64,000 nt of DNA from Saccharopolyspora erythraea (GCF_018141105.1 NZ_CP054839.1:2728001-2792000); one strand, 5' to 3'. Counted from the stretch's first letter, positions 1 to 8,390 are shown. Numbers and translations are program-made. Notes: generated from the letters alone by a model not told the origin.

Positions 1-2
1 TG

Positions 3-542
3 ACGCTGACGCCGCTCGGCGCCTCGCGGCTGTTCGACGTCCCGATGGACGGCCTCGCCGATCCGGTCAGCGACGTCGAGGACCTGCTGGGCCGCACCGG
101 GAGACTGCTCGTCGAGCGGCTCGCCGACGCCTCCGGCTGGACCGAGCGCTTCGACCTCCTCGACGCCCTGCTGCCCGCGCTGTTCGAACGCGGCAGGCCG
201 CCGTCGCCCGCCGCGGCGTGGGCCTGGCGCCGCCTGCGGGAGACCGACGGGCGCATCCCGATCGCCGCCCTGGTCGACGACCTGGGGTGCAGCCACCGCT
301 ACCTCGTCTCGCAGTTCCGCCACCACGTCGGGGTCACGCCGAAGACGCTGGCGCGGGTGCTGCGCTGCGGACGCGCGATCCGGCTGCTGGAGCGGGGCGG
401 CCACCGCATCGGCGACATCGCGCTCGACTGCGGCTACAGCGACCAAGCGCACCTCAACCGGGACTTCCGCCTGCTCACCGGTACCACTCCGAGCGTGTGG
501 TGCCAGGAGATGCGGCTGGAGCTGCCCAAGCCCGCCGAATAG
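3..542 (+). CDS. AraC-family transcriptional regulator, 5'-truncated by the window edge
   Basis: The reading frame is open from base 3 and reads TLTPLGASRLFDVPM before the first ATG at 45, so the true start lies outside the window. About 179 residues are visible. The C-terminal ~90 residues form the two helix-turn-helix units of the AraC/XylS DNA-binding domain: IPIAALVDDLGCSHRYL, and the second unit around IGDIALDCGYSDQAHLNRDF, with the family's typical G-(Y/F)-x-D-Q-x-H-x-x-R-x-F pattern. The N-terminal part resembles the effector half of regulators that lie beside small VOC proteins. It sits 89 bp upstream of such a gene and may regulate it; this is inferred from context only. Confidence 0.85.
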   Translation, partial: TLTPLGASRLFDVPMDGLADPVSDVEDLLGRTGRLLVERLADASGWTERFDLLDALLPALFERGRPPSPAAAWAWRRLRETDGRIPIAALVDDLGCSHRYLVSQFRHHVGVTPKTLARVLRCGRAIRLLERGGHRIGDIALDCGYSDQAHLNRDFRLLTGTTPSVWCQEMRLELPKPAE

Positions 543-631
543 GTCAGATTCGTCCAAGCCCGCCACCGCGCCCCGCTCCTAACGTCGTGCACATCGGGCC
601 GAACCGGAGGCCCCGGCGAGAAGGAGTGGTC

Positions 632-1033
632 ATGAGCGGCGAACCCAACATCTTCCCCGCGCTGCGCTACGCGGACGCGGCCAAGGCCTGGCAGTGGCTG
701 CACGAGGCGTTCGGCTTCGAGCAGCGCTTCTCGGTCCCCGGACCGGACGGGACGATCGCGCACGCCGAGATGGGTCTGGGCGCGGGCACCATCATGTTCG
801 GCTCGGCGGCCCGCGGTTCCGGTGCCGTGATCGATCCCGACCCGCTCAAGGCGGAGTGGACCGTCTACGTGTGGGTGCCCGACATCGACGCGCACTACGA
901 GCGGGCGCGCGGGGCGGGCGCCGAGATCACGAGGGAGCTCGGCGACACCGACTACGGCTCGCGCGAGTACGGTGCCCGCGACTTCGAGGGCAACCACTGG
1001 GCGTTCGGCACCTACCTGCCGCGCCCTGAGTGA
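632..1033 (+). CDS. VOC-superfamily (glyoxalase/bleomycin-resistance fold) protein
   Basis: This encodes 133 residues, a normal length for a single-module vicinal-oxygen-chelate protein. The N-terminal FPALRYADAAKAWQWLHEAFGF motif, the middle HAEMGLGAGTIMFG strand and the C-terminal YGAREYGARDFEGNHWAFGTY-like segment (DFEGNHW ending) are the usual beta-alpha-beta-beta-beta landmarks of the PhnB-like/glyoxalase group. The ATG at 632 is chosen because AAGGAG lies just upstream (621-626); the frame stays open further 5', but that part is a shadow of the AraC gene. Substrate unknown. It follows the AraC gene on the same strand, a common pairing. Confidence 0.85.
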   Translation: MSGEPNIFPALRYADAAKAWQWLHEAFGFEQRFSVPGPDGTIAHAEMGLGAGTIMFGSAARGSGAVIDPDPLKAEWTVYVWVPDIDAHYERARGAGAEITRELGDTDYGSREYGARDFEGNHWAFGTYLPRPE

Positions 1034-1054
1034 GCGCCCCGGCCGGGCCGCGGC

Positions 1055-1615
1055 TCAGACGTGCTCCATCACCAGTACGGCGGTGGTGCCGGGCTCCAGC
1101 GCCTCGTACTGGTGGGGCACGTCGCCGGAGAAGGACACGTAGTCGCCCGGGCCGATCTCCACCAGGTTCGACTCCGGGCCGACCCGCATCCGTCCCGCGG
1201 TCAGCACGACGTGCTCGACCGTCCCGGGAATGTGAGCCTGGGCGTCGCGGACCCCGCCGGGTTCCAGTTCCAGCAGGTACAGGTCCCGGCGGGCGCCGGC
1301 CGGGCACGACGACAGCAGCGCTGCTGCGTACGGGGACTGCTCGGAGCGCACGAACGTGGCCTGGCCGGCCCGCACGATGCGCACCTGCGGTGTCGGCGGG
1401 TCGACGAGCCTGGTGAACGGCACGCCGAGGGCGACCGCGAGCGCCCACAGCGTCTCCACACTCGGGTTGCCCGCGCCCGACTCGAGCTGCGAGAGCGTGG
1501 ACTTGGCGATTCCGGCGCGCTTGGCCAGCTCGGTGAGCGACAGGCCGACGCGGTCGCGTTCGCGGCGCAGCGCGGCGGAGATGATCTCCAGCGGGGTGCT
1601 TTCGGTGGTGCTCAT
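1055..1615 (-). CDS. XRE-family regulator with C-terminal cupin domain
   Basis: This encodes 186 residues. The N-terminal ~65 residues hold a Cro/C1-type helix-turn-helix (LTELAKRAGIAKSTLSQLESG). Residues ~105-186 are a cupin-2 barrel (LLELEPGG, GTVEHVVLTAGRM, IGPGDYVSFSGDVPHQYEA). This is the SutR/PuuR-like architecture, in which the cupin senses a small ligand. The ATG at 1615 has no good ribosome site; a GTG at 1630 preceded by AAGGA is an alternative start. It is divergent from azlC, and the 70-bp gap holds two copies of GTTCG-N6-CGAAC, so it probably regulates azlCD and itself (inference). Confidence 0.88.
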   Translation of the reverse strand: MSTTESTPLEIISAALRRERDRVGLSLTELAKRAGIAKSTLSQLESGAGNPSVETLWALAVALGVPFTRLVDPPTPQVRIVRAGQATFVRSEQSPYAAALLSSCPAGARRDLYLLELEPGGVRDAQAHIPGTVEHVVLTAGRMRVGPESNLVEIGPGDYVSFSGDVPHQYEALEPGTTAVLVMEHV

Positions 1616-1640
1616 CGTCGTTCGTTTCACCGGTCCTTGT

Positions 1641-1705
1641 GTTCGACTTGACGAACAAGGGGCACGTTGTTCACTATACCGGACTGTGAGTTCGTTACAG
1701 CGAAC
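1641..1705. promoter_or_regulatory. Paired palindromic operator candidates, GTTCG-N6-CGAAC
   Basis: Two copies of the 16-bp inverted repeat GTTCG-N6-CGAAC occur at 1641-1656 and 1690-1705, 49 bp centre to centre. The first overlaps a possible -35 (TTGACG, 1648-1653) and the second covers the azlC start codon. A third inverted repeat, GAACAA-N8-TTGTTC (1653-1672), lies between them. This layout fits repression of both divergent genes by the XRE-cupin protein encoded on the left. Binding is inferred. Confidence 0.5.
1672..1680 (+). promoter_or_regulatory. Putative azlC promoter -10 region (leaderless transcript)
   Basis: CACTATACC lies directly before the GTG start of azlC at 1686, with only 5 bases between the TATACC and the start codon and no ribosome-binding site. 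TTGACG at 1648-1653 is a possible -35; its spacing is 18 bp to CACTAT. Such spacing suggests the transcript begins at or next to the start codon. Confidence 0.35.
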
Positions 1706-2402
1706 GCGACCCGGTTCCCGAGGGATCTGGCGCGACAAGCTCCTGCGCGACGTGCTGTCGATCGCGGCGGCGATGGCCATCGTGGGCGCCTCCCTCGGCG
1801 CCATCGCGGTGAGCAAGGGCATCCCGCTATGGATGATCACGCTGATGGGGGCGGTGATCTTCGCAGGCGGCTCGGAGTTCATGGCGGTCGGGCTGATGAC
1901 CGCGGGCGCGGCGCCGGTCACCGCGGTCGTCGGCGGCCTGCTGCTCAACGCCCGCCACCTGCCGTTCGGCCTGGCGATCGGCGACCTGTTCGCACGCGGG
2001 CCGCTCACCCGGCTGGTCGGCAGCCACCTGATGGTCGACGAGTCGGTGGCCTTCGCCCTGGCCCAGCGGGACCCGGCGGCGAAGCGGCGTGCTTACTGGC
2101 TCACCGGCATCGCCCTTTACTGCACCTGGGCGCCGTCGATCTTCGTTGGAGGGCTGCTCGGCCAGCAGGTCGGCGATCCGGACGTCTTCGGCCTCGACGC
2201 GGCCCTGCCCGCCGCGCTGCTCGCGCTGATCGTGCCATCGCTGCGCGACCGCCCGACGCTGCGCGCCGTCGCGGTAGGAGCCCTGGTCGCGGTCGTGAGC
2301 ACGCCGATCCTGCCGGAGGGATTGCCGGTGATGGCCGCGCTCGTGGGCGTCGCAGCCGCGCTGCCGCTGCCGCGCGGGCGCAAGGGGGAGGAGGAGTCAT
2401 GA
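1686..2402 (+). CDS. azlC: AzlC family branched-chain amino acid exporter, large subunit
   Basis: This encodes 238 residues and about six hydrophobic segments. The family hallmark is visible in VIFAGGSEFMAVGLMTAGAAP followed by LLLNARHLPFGLAIGDLF, the conserved 'N-(L)-R-H-x-x-(F/Y)-G' region of AzlC/YgaZ proteins. With AzlD it forms a two-component exporter of branched-chain amino acids or analogues in the cytoplasmic membrane. The GTG at 1686 starts the first conserved residues and has no Shine-Dalgarno, matching a leaderless start. The stop overlaps the azlD start (ATGA at 2399-2402), so the two are translationally coupled. Confidence 0.88.
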   Translation: MSSLQRTRPGSRGIWRDKLLRDVLSIAAAMAIVGASLGAIAVSKGIPLWMITLMGAVIFAGGSEFMAVGLMTAGAAPVTAVVGGLLLNARHLPFGLAIGDLFARGPLTRLVGSHLMVDESVAFALAQRDPAAKRRAYWLTGIALYCTWAPSIFVGGLLGQQVGDPDVFGLDAALPAALLALIVPSLRDRPTLRAVAVGALVAVVSTPILPEGLPVMAALVGVAAALPLPRGRKGEEES

Positions 2403-2710
2403 CGATGGCAGTGGTGCTGGCCCTTGCGGGCGGCACGTATGCCATGCGGCTGGCCGGACCGCTGCTGCGCGGGCGGATCACGATCTCGCCCCGGTGGGAG
2501 CGGCTGATGTCCATCGCCGCGATCACCCTGCTCGGCGCCTTCGTCGTCACGAGCGCGGTGGCCGAGGGCGGCGGCTTCGCGGGCTGGGCCCGGCTCGCCG
2601 GGGTCGCCGTCGGCGGCGTCCTGGCCTGGCGGCGGGCCCCCTTCGTCGTGGTGGTCCTCGCCGCCGCCGTGACCACGGCGGGCCTGCGGTTCCTCGAACT
2701 CGCAGCCTGA
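2399..2710 (+). CDS. azlD: AzlD family branched-chain amino acid exporter, small subunit
   Basis: This encodes 103 residues with four hydrophobic stretches, the normal size for AzlD/YgaH. The N-terminal segment GGTYAMRLAGPLL is typical ('T-Y-x-x-R' motif after the first helix). It is encoded immediately after azlC with a 4-bp ATGA overlap. Small subunits of this family are always found with AzlC and are needed for export. Substrate (valine, leucine or an analogue) cannot be told from sequence. Confidence 0.87.
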   Translation: MTMAVVLALAGGTYAMRLAGPLLRGRITISPRWERLMSIAAITLLGAFVVTSAVAEGGGFAGWARLAGVAVGGVLAWRRAPFVVVVLAAAVTTAGLRFLELAA

Positions 2711-2907
2711 GCTGGGGCGGACGGCTGCCGGGGTCCGATTCCGGCGCGGCGGTGTCCCGGCGAGCGGTGTCTGGTGGTCTCCTGGGTGGGCGGCTCAGGG
2801 GCCGCAAGCGGGCTCGCCGACTACCATCTGGTGACTTTCGTCTGCTGAAGGCCGAACTCGCCCCACATCGTCAGCTGATCACTCTACTGTTCGAGGAGTG
2901 ACCGAAG

Positions 2908-3111
2908 GTGTCGGGGAGGTGTGACCTGACCGTCGCTCTGGTCGAGATCACTGCCGAGCAGCTCAACCAACGCAGGGAAGAGTTGCTGGCGGCGCTGCCT
3001 TTCGATGAGGAAGAGCTGTTCAAGAGAGCTGCTGACGACCACACCGCCTCGCCGGACGAGCGCGAGATCTACAACGAACTCGTCGAAATCGACTTTCTTC
3101 TCGGGAAGTAG
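2908..3111 (+). CDS. Small acidic protein of unknown function
   Basis: This encodes 67 residues from GTG 2908 to TAG at 3109-3111; I do not recognise a family. Acidic residues are dense and mostly helical in pattern (ITAEQLNQRREELLAALPFDEEELF, then DEREIYNELVEIDFLLG), suggesting two short helices joined by a loop. Codon third positions are less GC-biased than in neighbours. GAGGAG lies 11 bases upstream of the GTG. It is followed at once by another small frame (3179-3409) on the same strand. Treat both as hypothetical. Confidence 0.5.
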   Translation: MSGRCDLTVALVEITAEQLNQRREELLAALPFDEEELFKRAADDHTASPDEREIYNELVEIDFLLGK

Positions 3112-3178
3112 TGCGTGCCGCTCGACACCCATGCGAAAGCGACCGCTTTCGCTCAGCGGTGCCCGTGGGCGCCCGTGC

Positions 3179-3409
3179 ATGGAGGACTTCCTCCAGATGC
3201 TTTTCGACGAGTTCCGGTTCGACAGGCTGGAAGGCGCGCAGGAGGCGATCGAATCGGGCCGGGAGCGTTGGCGGCGGATGCAGGTCGCAACATTGGTCCG
3301 GGACGCTCCGGATGAGGCGGTTCGGATCTTGAAAGAGATGGGCTACTCGATCACCGGCCCAGTGGACGGGCCACGGGTGCCGAACACCGCCGCTCTTCGT
3401 CGTTGCTGA
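3179..3409 (+). CDS. Small hypothetical protein
   Basis: This is a 76-codon frame with protein-like composition: MEDFLQMLFDEFRFD, then a charged helix with ESGRERWRRMQVATLV, then DEAVRILKEMGYSI. No family recognised. The ATG at 3179 has no ribosome-binding site. An in-frame ATG at 3197 is preceded by GGAGGA (3181-3186) with a 10-base gap and may be the true start (70 residues); GGAGG-ACTT-CCTCC around it can also fold into a hairpin. It lies 67 bp after the other small gene and may be cotranscribed. Confidence 0.4.
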   Translation: MEDFLQMLFDEFRFDRLEGAQEAIESGRERWRRMQVATLVRDAPDEAVRILKEMGYSITGPVDGPRVPNTAALRRC

Positions 3410-3740
3410 CCGTGCTTCGCAACGACCGTCGCCAGCGCCTGGCTGATCGCTAGCCGTTCGGCTCAGCCGCGCTCGGTCCGTCGACCGATGCGCCGCCGCC
3501 TGGCCCCACCGCTTCGCCCGGCTGCTGCCTCGTCCGACTTCCGGTCCGCCCGCCCGCCGCCGTTCCATGCCTCCGGCCTCGGTGTTTCGCGAGGATGTAA
3601 GCGTTCGTTAACCCCAGTCGTGGATCGCCTGAACGTGGTGATTAGGGTCTCCCCAGCCAAACCGGGAGTACCCACCGGTACCTCGGATGCCGTAACGAGC
3701 TGGCCCACCCGTGCCAGCTCTCACCACGGAAGGTCGCCCC
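3410..3740. other. Intergenic region upstream of the permease; no gene seen
   Basis: About 330 bp separate the small gene from the permease. Short frames here are GC-rich shadows without ribosome sites. The base composition drops near 3595-3660, where promoters of the permease gene would be expected, but I cannot assign a clear -35/-10 pair. Confidence 0.4.
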
Positions 3741-5141
3741 TTGGTCACCACACCGGACGCGCCCCGCCGCACCTCGGCAACCGACGAGGGCTACGCGCCG
3801 AGCCTGGGCAACCGCCAGGTCCAGATGATCGCGATGGGCGGCGCCATCGGCGTCGGCCTCTTCCTCGGCGTCGGCGGCCGCATGGAGCAGGCCGGCCCCG
3901 CGCTGATCCTCTCCTACCTGCTGTGCGGCGCCGCCGCGTTCTTCGTGATGCGCGCCCTCGGCGAGCTCGTGCTCTACAAGCCCGTCGCGGGCAGCTTCGT
4001 GGAGTACTCGCGCGAGTTCATCGGACCGTGGGCGGGCTTCGCCGCGGGCTGGATGTACTTCATCAACTGGGCGGGCGCGGGCATCGCCGAGATCACCGCG
4101 GCCGGGATCTACATCGGCAAGTGGTTCCCCGACTTCCCGCAGTGGCTGACCGCGCTGCTCTGCCTGGTCGCGCTGCTGGTGGTCAACGTGCTGTCGGTGA
4201 AGCTGTTCGGCGAGCTGGAGTTCTGGTTCAGCGTCATCAAGGTGCTGGCCATCGTCAGCTTCCTGGCCGTCGGCCTGGCCCTGGTCGTCACCGCCGCCGA
4301 CGTCGGCGGCGCCGCGGCGGGCCCGCACAACCTGGTCGACCACGGCGGTTTCATGCCACACGGGCTGCCGGTGGTGCTGATGAGCCTGCAGGGCGTGATG
4401 TTCGCCTACGCCTCGCTGGAGATGGTCGGCATCGCCGCGGGCGAGACCAAGAACCCCGCCAAGGTGATGCCCAAGGCGATCAACAGCGTCGTGTGGCGGA
4501 TCGGCGTCTTCTACGTCGGCTCGGTCCTGCTGCTCTGCATGGTCATGCCGTGGACCTCCTACAACGGCGACCAGAGCCCGTTCGTCACCGTCTTCTCCAG
4601 CATCGGCGTGCCCTGGGCGGGCGACCTGATGAACTTCGTGGTGCTCACCGCCGCGCTGTCGAGCTGCAACTCCGGGCTGTACTCGACCGGACGCATCCTG
4701 CGGTCGCTGGCGCAGCGCGGCGAGGCCCCGTCCTTCACCGAGCGGATGAACTCCCGCCGCGCCCCCTACGGCGCGGTGCTGTTCACCGGCGCGGTTTTCC
4801 TGGTCGGGGTGCTGCTGAACTACGTGGTGCCCAAGGACGCCTTCGACATCGCCACCTCGATCTCCTCGCTGGGCGTCATCGCCACCTGGGCCGCGCTCCT
4901 CTACGCCCAGACCAGGCTGCGCAGCCGGGCGCTGCGCGGTGACGTCGAGCGGCCCGGCTACCGGATGCCCGGCTCGCCCTGGACCAACTGGGTCGTGCTG
5001 GGCTTCCTCGGTCTCATCGTGGTGCTGGCCGGCTTCTCCGAGGAGACGGCGGTGCGCTGGTCCTTCTACGCGGTCCCGGTGCTGGTCGTGGCCATCGCCG
5101 TGGGCTGGTGGGGGGTGCGCGGCCGGGCTTCGTCCTCGTGA
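3741..5141 (+). CDS. Amino acid permease of the APC superfamily (AAT family)
   Basis: This encodes about 466 residues with 12 hydrophobic segments. The N-terminus carries the family signature [24 protein letters not shown] (helix 1 with the broken G-G-A-I-G-x-G-L-F), and further on [21 protein letters not shown] (helix 6 region) and [19 protein letters not shown]. These are typical of AAT-type permeases (AnsP, GabP, CycA, ProY) that import amino acids with protons. Start: TTG at 3741 has GGAAGG 7 bases upstream; a GTG at 3711 in the same frame lacks a ribosome site. The amino acid transported is not decidable here. Confidence 0.88.
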   Translation: MVTTPDAPRRTSATDEGYAPSLGNRQVQMIAMGGAIGVGLFLGVGGRMEQAGPALILSYLLCGAAAFFVMRALGELVLYKPVAGSFVEYSREFIGPWAGFAAGWMYFINWAGAGIAEITAAGIYIGKWFPDFPQWLTALLCLVALLVVNVLSVKLFGELEFWFSVIKVLAIVSFLAVGLALVVTAADVGGAAAGPHNLVDHGGFMPHGLPVVLMSLQGVMFAYASLEMVGIAAGETKNPAKVMPKAINSVVWRIGVFYVGSVLLLCMVMPWTSYNGDQSPFVTVFSSIGVPWAGDLMNFVVLTAALSSCNSGLYSTGRILRSLAQRGEAPSFTERMNSRRAPYGAVLFTGAVFLVGVLLNYVVPKDAFDIATSISSLGVIATWAALLYAQTRLRSRALRGDVERPGYRMPGSPWTNWVVLGFLGLIVVLAGFSEETAVRWSFYAVPVLVVAIAVGWWGVRGRASSS

Positions 5142-5155
5142 CCGGGTGCTGGACA

Positions 5156-5812
5156 ATGGGTGGCGTGTCCACAGCTCGACCAGTCATCGGAGTGCTCGCC
5201 CTGCAAGGGGGCGTGGCCGAACACCTGACCGCCCTGGAGCGCAGCGGCGCCGAGGCCAGGCCCGTGCGCCGTCCGGAGGAACTGGCCCAGGTGCACGGCC
5301 TGGTCCTGCCCGGCGGTGAGTCCACCACCATGACCCGCCTGCTCGACGGGTTCGAACTGTTCGAGCCGCTGCGGGAGCGGCTCGCGGCGGGCATGCCCGC
5401 CTTCGGCTCCTGCGCGGGCATGGTCCTGCTGGCCGGGACGGTCCTGGACGACCGCGTGGAGCAGGACACCCCGCCGGTCCGCCCGTTCGGGGCGATCGAC
5501 ATGGCGGTGCGGCGAAACGCCTTCGGCCGCCAGGTCGACTCCTTCGAGGCCGACCTGGACTTCGCCGGCGTCACCGACGGCCCGGTGCATGCGGTGTTCA
5601 TCCGCGCACCCTGGGTCGACAAGGTCGGCGCCGACGTCCGGGTGCTGGCCAGCGTCGCGCCGAGCGGCCATGGGTCCGAGGTCACAGCGCCCGCCGGTAG
5701 GATCGTCGCGGTTCAGCAGGGGCCCGTGCTCGCCACCGCTTTCCACCCGGAGCTGGTCAGCGGGGACGAACGCGTGCACCGCTATTTCGTGCAGACCGTC
5801 CGCGCGTCCTGA
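5156..5812 (+). CDS. pdxT: Pyridoxal 5'-phosphate synthase glutaminase subunit PdxT
   Basis: This encodes 218 residues. PdxT hydrolyses glutamine and passes ammonia to PdxS, which makes pyridoxal 5'-phosphate. Visible features: [14 protein letters not shown] at the N-terminus, the PGGEST loop, the nucleophile in GSCAGM (Cys86), and the His/Glu pair in FHPEL near the C-terminus. It begins 15 bp after the permease stop and precedes yebC by 49 bp; pdxT-yebC-ruvCAB is the standard actinobacterial order. PdxS, often close upstream of pdxT, is not in this window. An in-frame GTG at 5165 is an alternative start. Confidence 0.95.
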   Translation: MGGVSTARPVIGVLALQGGVAEHLTALERSGAEARPVRRPEELAQVHGLVLPGGESTTMTRLLDGFELFEPLRERLAAGMPAFGSCAGMVLLAGTVLDDRVEQDTPPVRPFGAIDMAVRRNAFGRQVDSFEADLDFAGVTDGPVHAVFIRAPWVDKVGADVRVLASVAPSGHGSEVTAPAGRIVAVQQGPVLATAFHPELVSGDERVHRYFVQTVRAS

Positions 5813-5861
5813 TCGGGACCGCCGAGCGGAGGTCGTGCGGTCGTAGACAGACGGAGGAGAG

Positions 5862-6614
5862 ATGAGCGGCCACTCGAAGTGGGCCACCACAAAGCACAAG
5901 AAGGCCGCCCTCGACGCCAAGCGCGGCAAGCTTTTCGCGAAGCTGATCAAGAACGTCGAGGTTGCCGCGCGGACCGGCGGGGGCGACCCGGATGGCAATC
6001 CGACCTTGTACGACGCCATCCAGAAGGCGCGCAAGAACTCGGTGCCGCAGGACAACATTGAGCGCGCCCGCAAGCGCGGCGGCGGTGAGGAAGCCGGTGG
6101 CGCCGACTGGCAGACGATCATGTACGAGGGCTACGGCCCGAACGGCGTCGCGGTGCTCGTCGAGTGCCTGACCGACAACCGCAACCGCGCCGCGGGCGAG
6201 GTGCGCACCGCGATGACCCGCAACGGCGGCTCGATGGCCGACGCGGGCTCGGTCGCGTACCTGTTCAACCGCAGGGGCGTGGTGCTGCTGCCGAAGAACG
6301 GCCTCAGCGAGGACGACGTGCTCTCGGCGGTGCTCGAGGCGGGCGCGGAGGAGATCAACGACCTCGGCGAGAGCTACGAGATCCTCACCGAGCCGTCCGA
6401 CCTGGTCGACGTGCGCAAGGCGCTGCAGGCCGAGGGCATCGAGTACGACTCGGCCGAGACCAACTTCCTGGCCTCGGTCAACGTCCCCCTCGACGCCGAC
6501 GGCGCGCGCAAGCTGTTCAAGCTGATCGACGTGCTCGAGGACTGCGACGACGTGCAGAACGTCTACGCCAACTTCGACGTCAGCGACGAGGTCCTGGAAG
6601 AGGTCAACGCATAG
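5862..6614 (+). CDS. yebC: YebC/TACO1 family regulatory or translation factor
   Basis: This encodes 250 residues, the usual size. It begins with the near-invariant [24 protein letters not shown], continues with the [16 protein letters not shown] helix, and has the second-domain motif [24 protein letters not shown]. Family members were first described as transcriptional regulators; some YebC and TACO1 proteins act in translation of difficult sequences. GGAGGAGAG precedes the ATG by a few bases. Tandem hairpins follow the stop codon. Its place between pdxT and ruvC is conserved in actinobacteria, although here two accessory genes separate it from ruvC. Confidence 0.95.
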   Translation: MSGHSKWATTKHKKAALDAKRGKLFAKLIKNVEVAARTGGGDPDGNPTLYDAIQKARKNSVPQDNIERARKRGGGEEAGGADWQTIMYEGYGPNGVAVLVECLTDNRNRAAGEVRTAMTRNGGSMADAGSVAYLFNRRGVVLLPKNGLSEDDVLSAVLEAGAEEINDLGESYEILTEPSDLVDVRKALQAEGIEYDSAETNFLASVNVPLDADGARKLFKLIDVLEDCDDVQNVYANFDVSDEVLEEVNA

Positions 6615-6617
6615 TTT

Positions 6618-6686
6618 CCGCGGTCGGCGCAGGCCGACCGCGGCCGAGACGCGGCGGTGCCGGTGTTGCTCCGGCCCCGCCGCGTC
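6618..6686. terminator. Two tandem hairpins between convergent yebC and methyltransferase genes
   Basis: The first has a perfect 11-bp stem, CCGCGGTCGGC (6618-6628) with GCCGACCGCGG (6633-6643), and a 4-base loop. The second has perfect 10-bp outer arms, GACGCGGCGG (6648-6657) with CCGCCGCGTC (6677-6686), plus an inner GCCGG/CCGGC stem. There is no T-tract. The position between convergent genes suggests a bidirectional terminator of the actinobacterial kind. Confidence 0.7.
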
Positions 6687-6708
6687 GGCGTGTCGGGCCC
6701 TTGTGGAC

Positions 6709-7338
6709 TCAGAGGCGGCGCGCCCGCGCGAGCCAGGCGGCGACGTCGGTCGTGCTGCCGTCGGGCAGGCCGAGCCCGTCGGCGTCGTCGCCCCGTGCGA
6801 TGCCCCGGTAGCGCGACGGGCGCAGGTCCTCCAGCTCCCAGCCGTCGGTGAAGGCGTCGCGGATCACCTGGTCGCTGATGCGCGGGCCGAAGCCCGGTTC
6901 GGCGTCGGACAGCGCGAGCACGTGGACCACCGCGCCCGGCCGGCACACCGCGTGCAGGCTGCGGGTGTAGCGCTGCCGCTCCTCGGTGCCGAAGACGTGG
7001 AACAGGGCGCTGTCGAGGACGGTGTCGAAGCGCTGCCGCGTCCCGAGGTCGAGCGCGTCGGCCACCTCGAACCGCGCCTCGACGCCCTTGGCGCGGGCGT
7101 TGGCCCGGGCCTGCTCCACCGCGGACGGCGAGAAGTCGATGCCGAGCACGTCGTAGCCCAGCCCGGCCAGGTGGATGGTGTGCTCGCCTGCGCCCGTGCC
7201 GGCGTCCAGCACGGCGCCGCGGATGGCGCCGGTCCGTTCCAGCTCGAGTACGGCGGGCTGGGGTTCACCGATCACCCACGGTGCGGTGCCGTTCTCGTAG
7301 GCGGTGTCGAAGATCTCCCGGGGCACGGTCGTGTCCAT
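6709..7338 (-). CDS. SAM-dependent class I methyltransferase
   Basis: This encodes 209 residues. The SAM-binding motif I is GAVLDAGTGAGEHTIHLA (~residues 40-57), followed by an acidic strand end in VLGIDFSPSAVEQA and motif with VADALDL; FDTVLDSALFHVF corresponds to motif IV. The overall pattern (G-A-P-W-V-I-G-E-P near the N-terminus) matches small-molecule thiopurine-methyltransferase-like enzymes. CAGGAG lies 6 bases before the ATG. It stands alone between convergent yebC and the divergent DUF4262 gene. Substrate unknown. Confidence 0.85.
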   Translation of the reverse strand: MDTTVPREIFDTAYENGTAPWVIGEPQPAVLELERTGAIRGAVLDAGTGAGEHTIHLAGLGYDVLGIDFSPSAVEQARANARAKGVEARFEVADALDLGTRQRFDTVLDSALFHVFGTEERQRYTRSLHAVCRPGAVVHVLALSDAEPGFGPRISDQVIRDAFTDGWELEDLRPSRYRGIARGDDADGLGLPDGSTTDVAAWLARARRL

Positions 7339-7566
7339 GCGCGACTCCTGTCCGCTGCGGGCGGGCCCGTCGTGGGCCCGCGGTCGCCGCCAGCTTCGGA
7401 CCTCTACAGCGCTCGAAGTCAAGGGCGCGCGGCACGCCCTTTCCCTCGCGTCGCGCACCGCCCGTAGGCAGGACGTTCCGGGCGGTGGCGGGTGTGGGCG
7501 AACCCACCGCCGGGACCGCCGCCGCACGCGTGGCGGCGGTTTGACCACGGCGCGCCGATCGGCAGA

Positions 7567-8073
7567 ATGACCGCCGTGGTCGACACGGATGAACGTCTGC
7601 GCAGCTGGTTGGTCAACACCGCGGAACGCGACGGCGCCGCGGTGATGCACGTGGCGGAGGATGAGCACGGCGCGGCGTACGCGTTCTCCGTCGGTGCGTG
7701 GCGCCGGTTCGGCAAGCCGGAGGCGGTCACCATCGGGCTGCCCAAGGACGTGGCGCACTCGGTGATCAACACCTACGTGCGGCGGGCTGCGGCTGGTGAG
7801 CGGTTCAAGCCGGGGCAGCTCTACGACGGCTTCCTGGACGGCTGCTGGATGACCGTGGAGAAGGTCGCCAAGCAGCACTACCCGGAGTTCCTCGGCAGCG
7901 CCTTCCTCGTCTACGGCGACGGCGACTTCCCGGCCGTGCAGCTCATCGCGGCGACTCCGGACGGCAGGTTCCCCTGGCACGACGACGCCCCGGGCGGCTT
8001 CGCCGAGTACCAGCCGGTGCTGACCGCCAGCGGCGCCCCCGAGAACTGGACGCCGGGATCCGACGGCCCCTGA
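7567..8073 (+). CDS. DUF4262 domain protein
   Basis: This encodes 168 residues. The sequence resembles DUF4262 proteins: an N-terminal segment with AFSVGAWRRFGKPE followed by VTIGLPKDVAHSVINTYV, then a region with G-(E/D)-R-F and LYDGFLDG, then YPEFLGSAFLVYGDGDFPAVQLI. Function is unknown in the family. The ATG at 7567 is the first plausible start; the frame is open 75 bases further upstream, but that part looks non-coding. No clear ribosome-binding site. It lies alone before ruvC. Confidence 0.72.
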   Translation: MTAVVDTDERLRSWLVNTAERDGAAVMHVAEDEHGAAYAFSVGAWRRFGKPEAVTIGLPKDVAHSVINTYVRRAAAGERFKPGQLYDGFLDGCWMTVEKVAKQHYPEFLGSAFLVYGDGDFPAVQLIAATPDGRFPWHDDAPGGFAEYQPVLTASGAPENWTPGSDGP

Positions 8074-8390
8074 GCCGGCGACGGCGCAGGGACGTCAACG
8101 GCCCAGCGCGGTCGACGGCCGAGACGCCCCAGGATCGTCGGCGGCCGTTCCGTCCCGGGCCGATCCGCGGCGGGGATCGTCACCGGCCGGAACCGCCGGG
8201 ACGACCGGCCTGTCCGGAGTCGCACGGTCGGCGCCCGACGGCACGCCGCTGACACCTCAGGGCGTGCTGGGGTGGATCATGGCCAGTACCACACCGCCGG
8301 GTGAGGCGTGCGCGTGTCGTTGCGAGTGGCCCGCCTCGCCGGTCCGGTAGGGTTCGAACGCGTGTTCAGGCTGGTGCGAGGAGTGGTGAC
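8074..8390. other. Intergenic region upstream of ruvC
   Basis: These 317 bp hold no convincing gene. Near the right end is an SOS-like box (8354-8369). The rest is GC-rich without clear hairpins. Confidence 0.5.
8354..8369. promoter_or_regulatory. SOS (LexA) box-like element before ruvC
   Basis: TCGAACGCGTGTTCAG matches the actinobacterial/Gram-positive LexA consensus TCGAAC-N4-GTTCGA at 10 of 12 defined positions. It lies 21 bp before the ruvC start. In mycobacteria ruvCAB is a known LexA target, so control by LexA is plausible. Confidence 0.5.

Noticed and set aside
218-631. N-terminal extension of the VOC gene
   Set aside because: The extra codons are a shadow of the AraC gene; a ribosome site sits directly before ATG 632.
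8351-8370. tRNA T-arm look-alike (GGTTCGAAC)
   Set aside because: No acceptor or anticodon stems fit around it; the SOS-box reading explains the sequence better.
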